Assembly (NCBI RefSeq): GCF_014529535.1
Contig: NW_023503608.1
Coordinates: forward strand, 6,436,501-6,500,500
Direction of reading: 5' to 3'
Origin: Bradysia coprophila
Lineage: Eukaryota; Arthropoda; Insecta; Diptera; Sciaridae
Length of the DNA stretch: 64,000 bases
Shown here: piece after piece, positions 63,101-64,000 of the stretch
Layout: each line of letters opens with the position of its first letter
Numbering within the stretch: position 1 is the first letter of the stretch
Notes under the pieces: model-generated
Told to the model about the DNA's origin: nothing
The model's input: only the letters and a program-made list of their open reading frames with translations
The model's database searches: none
Position numbers and translations under genes: made by a program

Positions 63101-64000
63101 TATATATAAAATTGTCAATAAGCAGTAAATCTCAGATGTCAGATGAAAAAAAGACTCTAAAAAATGAGGGATAGCTCGCTTAGTATGTGTTTGTTACATA
63201 AGTGGAAACACGGGTATTCAGGGGGTATAAAAGTGCCAATGCATGTGTGCCAACTTGTAAAATAGAAACTCAAAGCACACTGGTAACATAGCTTTTCATG
63301 TTTCAAGCACTTCTTTCGACGCCCTTATCATGTAAACTCCATTACATAACTCGGCTTCGCCTCGGATCTATAAAATTCACACGAAAACTCTACTTTTCAT
63401 ATTTTTATTCCTAGTCATGTAATAGTATTTGTGTGTTTATTGACCTTGGCTTCGCCTCGGATCAACAAAATTTACACGAAAACTCTACTTTTCATCTTTT
63501 ATCCTTAGTAATGTAATGTATTTTACATGCTAAGGTAACTATCGTCACTCACAGTTTGAGTTTTATCGACTGTCGTGTGATCTTATGTAGGAAAATGTGA
63601 AAGAAGTAATAGACTCTATTTTTATTGGTGGATAATGCTGTGTTAGGATTTAGGATTGTGTACACTATAAATGAGTACGTCATTGTTGCGCGATCCCTTA
63701 CTCAAACGTAGAATACATACAATGCCAGGAATATTATACATATTAATAGTAAATCTCATGAAATGCATTATTGATTGCTACAATCAAATTCATGGGGATA
63801 GCTTCAAGCCTTCACTTAATTATGAAGCTGTTTGAAGAGGATAATATTTATAGCACGTGCATAACACATTCGTTGATCATATACAGCTACAATATGCCCT
63901 AAAGCGACAATATATTGAATTCTCATTAAACTTTCAATAAATTGTCACTTTACTCAAACCGTGTTTCACTGAAAATTTCTAAATTGCAATTGTGCATTTT
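60127..64000. other. Gene-free right end of the window
   Basis: AT-rich DNA with no supported gene. At 63352-63500 two tandem units of about 97 bp carry GGCTTCGCCTCGGATC and ACACGAAAACTCTACTTTTC. GGGGTATAAAAGTGCC at 63217-63232 looks like a TATA box, but no gene follows it within the window. Confidence 0.45.
63352..63540 (+). repeat. Two-unit tandem copy of the GGCTTCGCCTCG dispersed repeat
   Basis: GGCTTCGCCTCGGATC, then AAAATT(C/T)ACACGAAAACT and CTACTTTTCAT, occurs at about 63352 and again at about 63449 with the same tail (AGT(C/A)ATGTAAT). The inverted form is in the protease intron at 37330. This is a dispersed repeat family of unknown type. Confidence 0.65.

Overview
The window reads as AT-rich insect nuclear DNA, most likely from a lower dipteran such as a fungus gnat. 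This rests on many tiny introns (about 45-70 bp), glutamine-rich Mediator exons, an insect-type Zasp66, a ZAD zinc-finger gene and abundant small terminal-inverted-repeat elements. The species assignment is inference. Splice models were built by hand from reading frame, GT/AG sites and phase. The closed models (MED25, the P450, ALG3, Zasp66, the CUB protease, the EAAT and both zinc-finger genes) each sum to an exact multiple of three.

Layout. 1-860 is repetitive AT-rich DNA. 877-1373 is a broken piece of a reverse-transcriptase-type element. 1782-2768 (-) is an unrecognised host-like gene. 3995-11325 (-) is Mediator subunit MED25 in 16 exons; its 4.1-kb intron carries a complete cytochrome P450 gene (6074-9227, +) on the opposite strand. 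MED25 is divergent from the ER mannosyltransferase gene Alg3 (11691-13379, +), with 365 bp between the start codons. 16102-34707 (+) is the muscle Z-disc gene Zasp66, with long introns, an internal first exon that omits the PDZ domain, and a possible alternative Gln-rich last exon. 36220-38107 (+) is a secreted CUB/trypsin-fold protease. 39451-42110 (-) is an excitatory amino acid transporter. 43525-45530 (+) and 46368-49464 (-) are convergent C2H2 zinc-finger genes (ZAD plus 9 fingers; 20 fingers). 51524-53473 (-) is a secreted protein with about nine Kazal domains, whose first exon is not found. From 53.5 kb to the end I see no host gene, only repeats and AT-rich DNA.

The genes do not form a pathway: they are ordinary nuclear genes for transcription (MED25, zinc fingers), N-glycosylation (ALG3), muscle (Zasp66), glutamate uptake (EAAT), proteolysis and its inhibition (CUB protease, Kazal protein) and oxidation (P450).

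The unusual content is in the repeats: a three-deep nest of small DNA elements with 7-bp target duplications inside a Zasp66 intron, several foldback elements with target duplications, a 350-bp block with about eleven TATCGATA sites, a motif (ATGAAGTAAWAGATTT) recurring at least ten times, and a duplicated 54.4-57.2 kb block with GGAC microsatellites and a terminal hairpin. I found no convincing tRNA, rRNA, CRISPR array or prokaryotic-type system.
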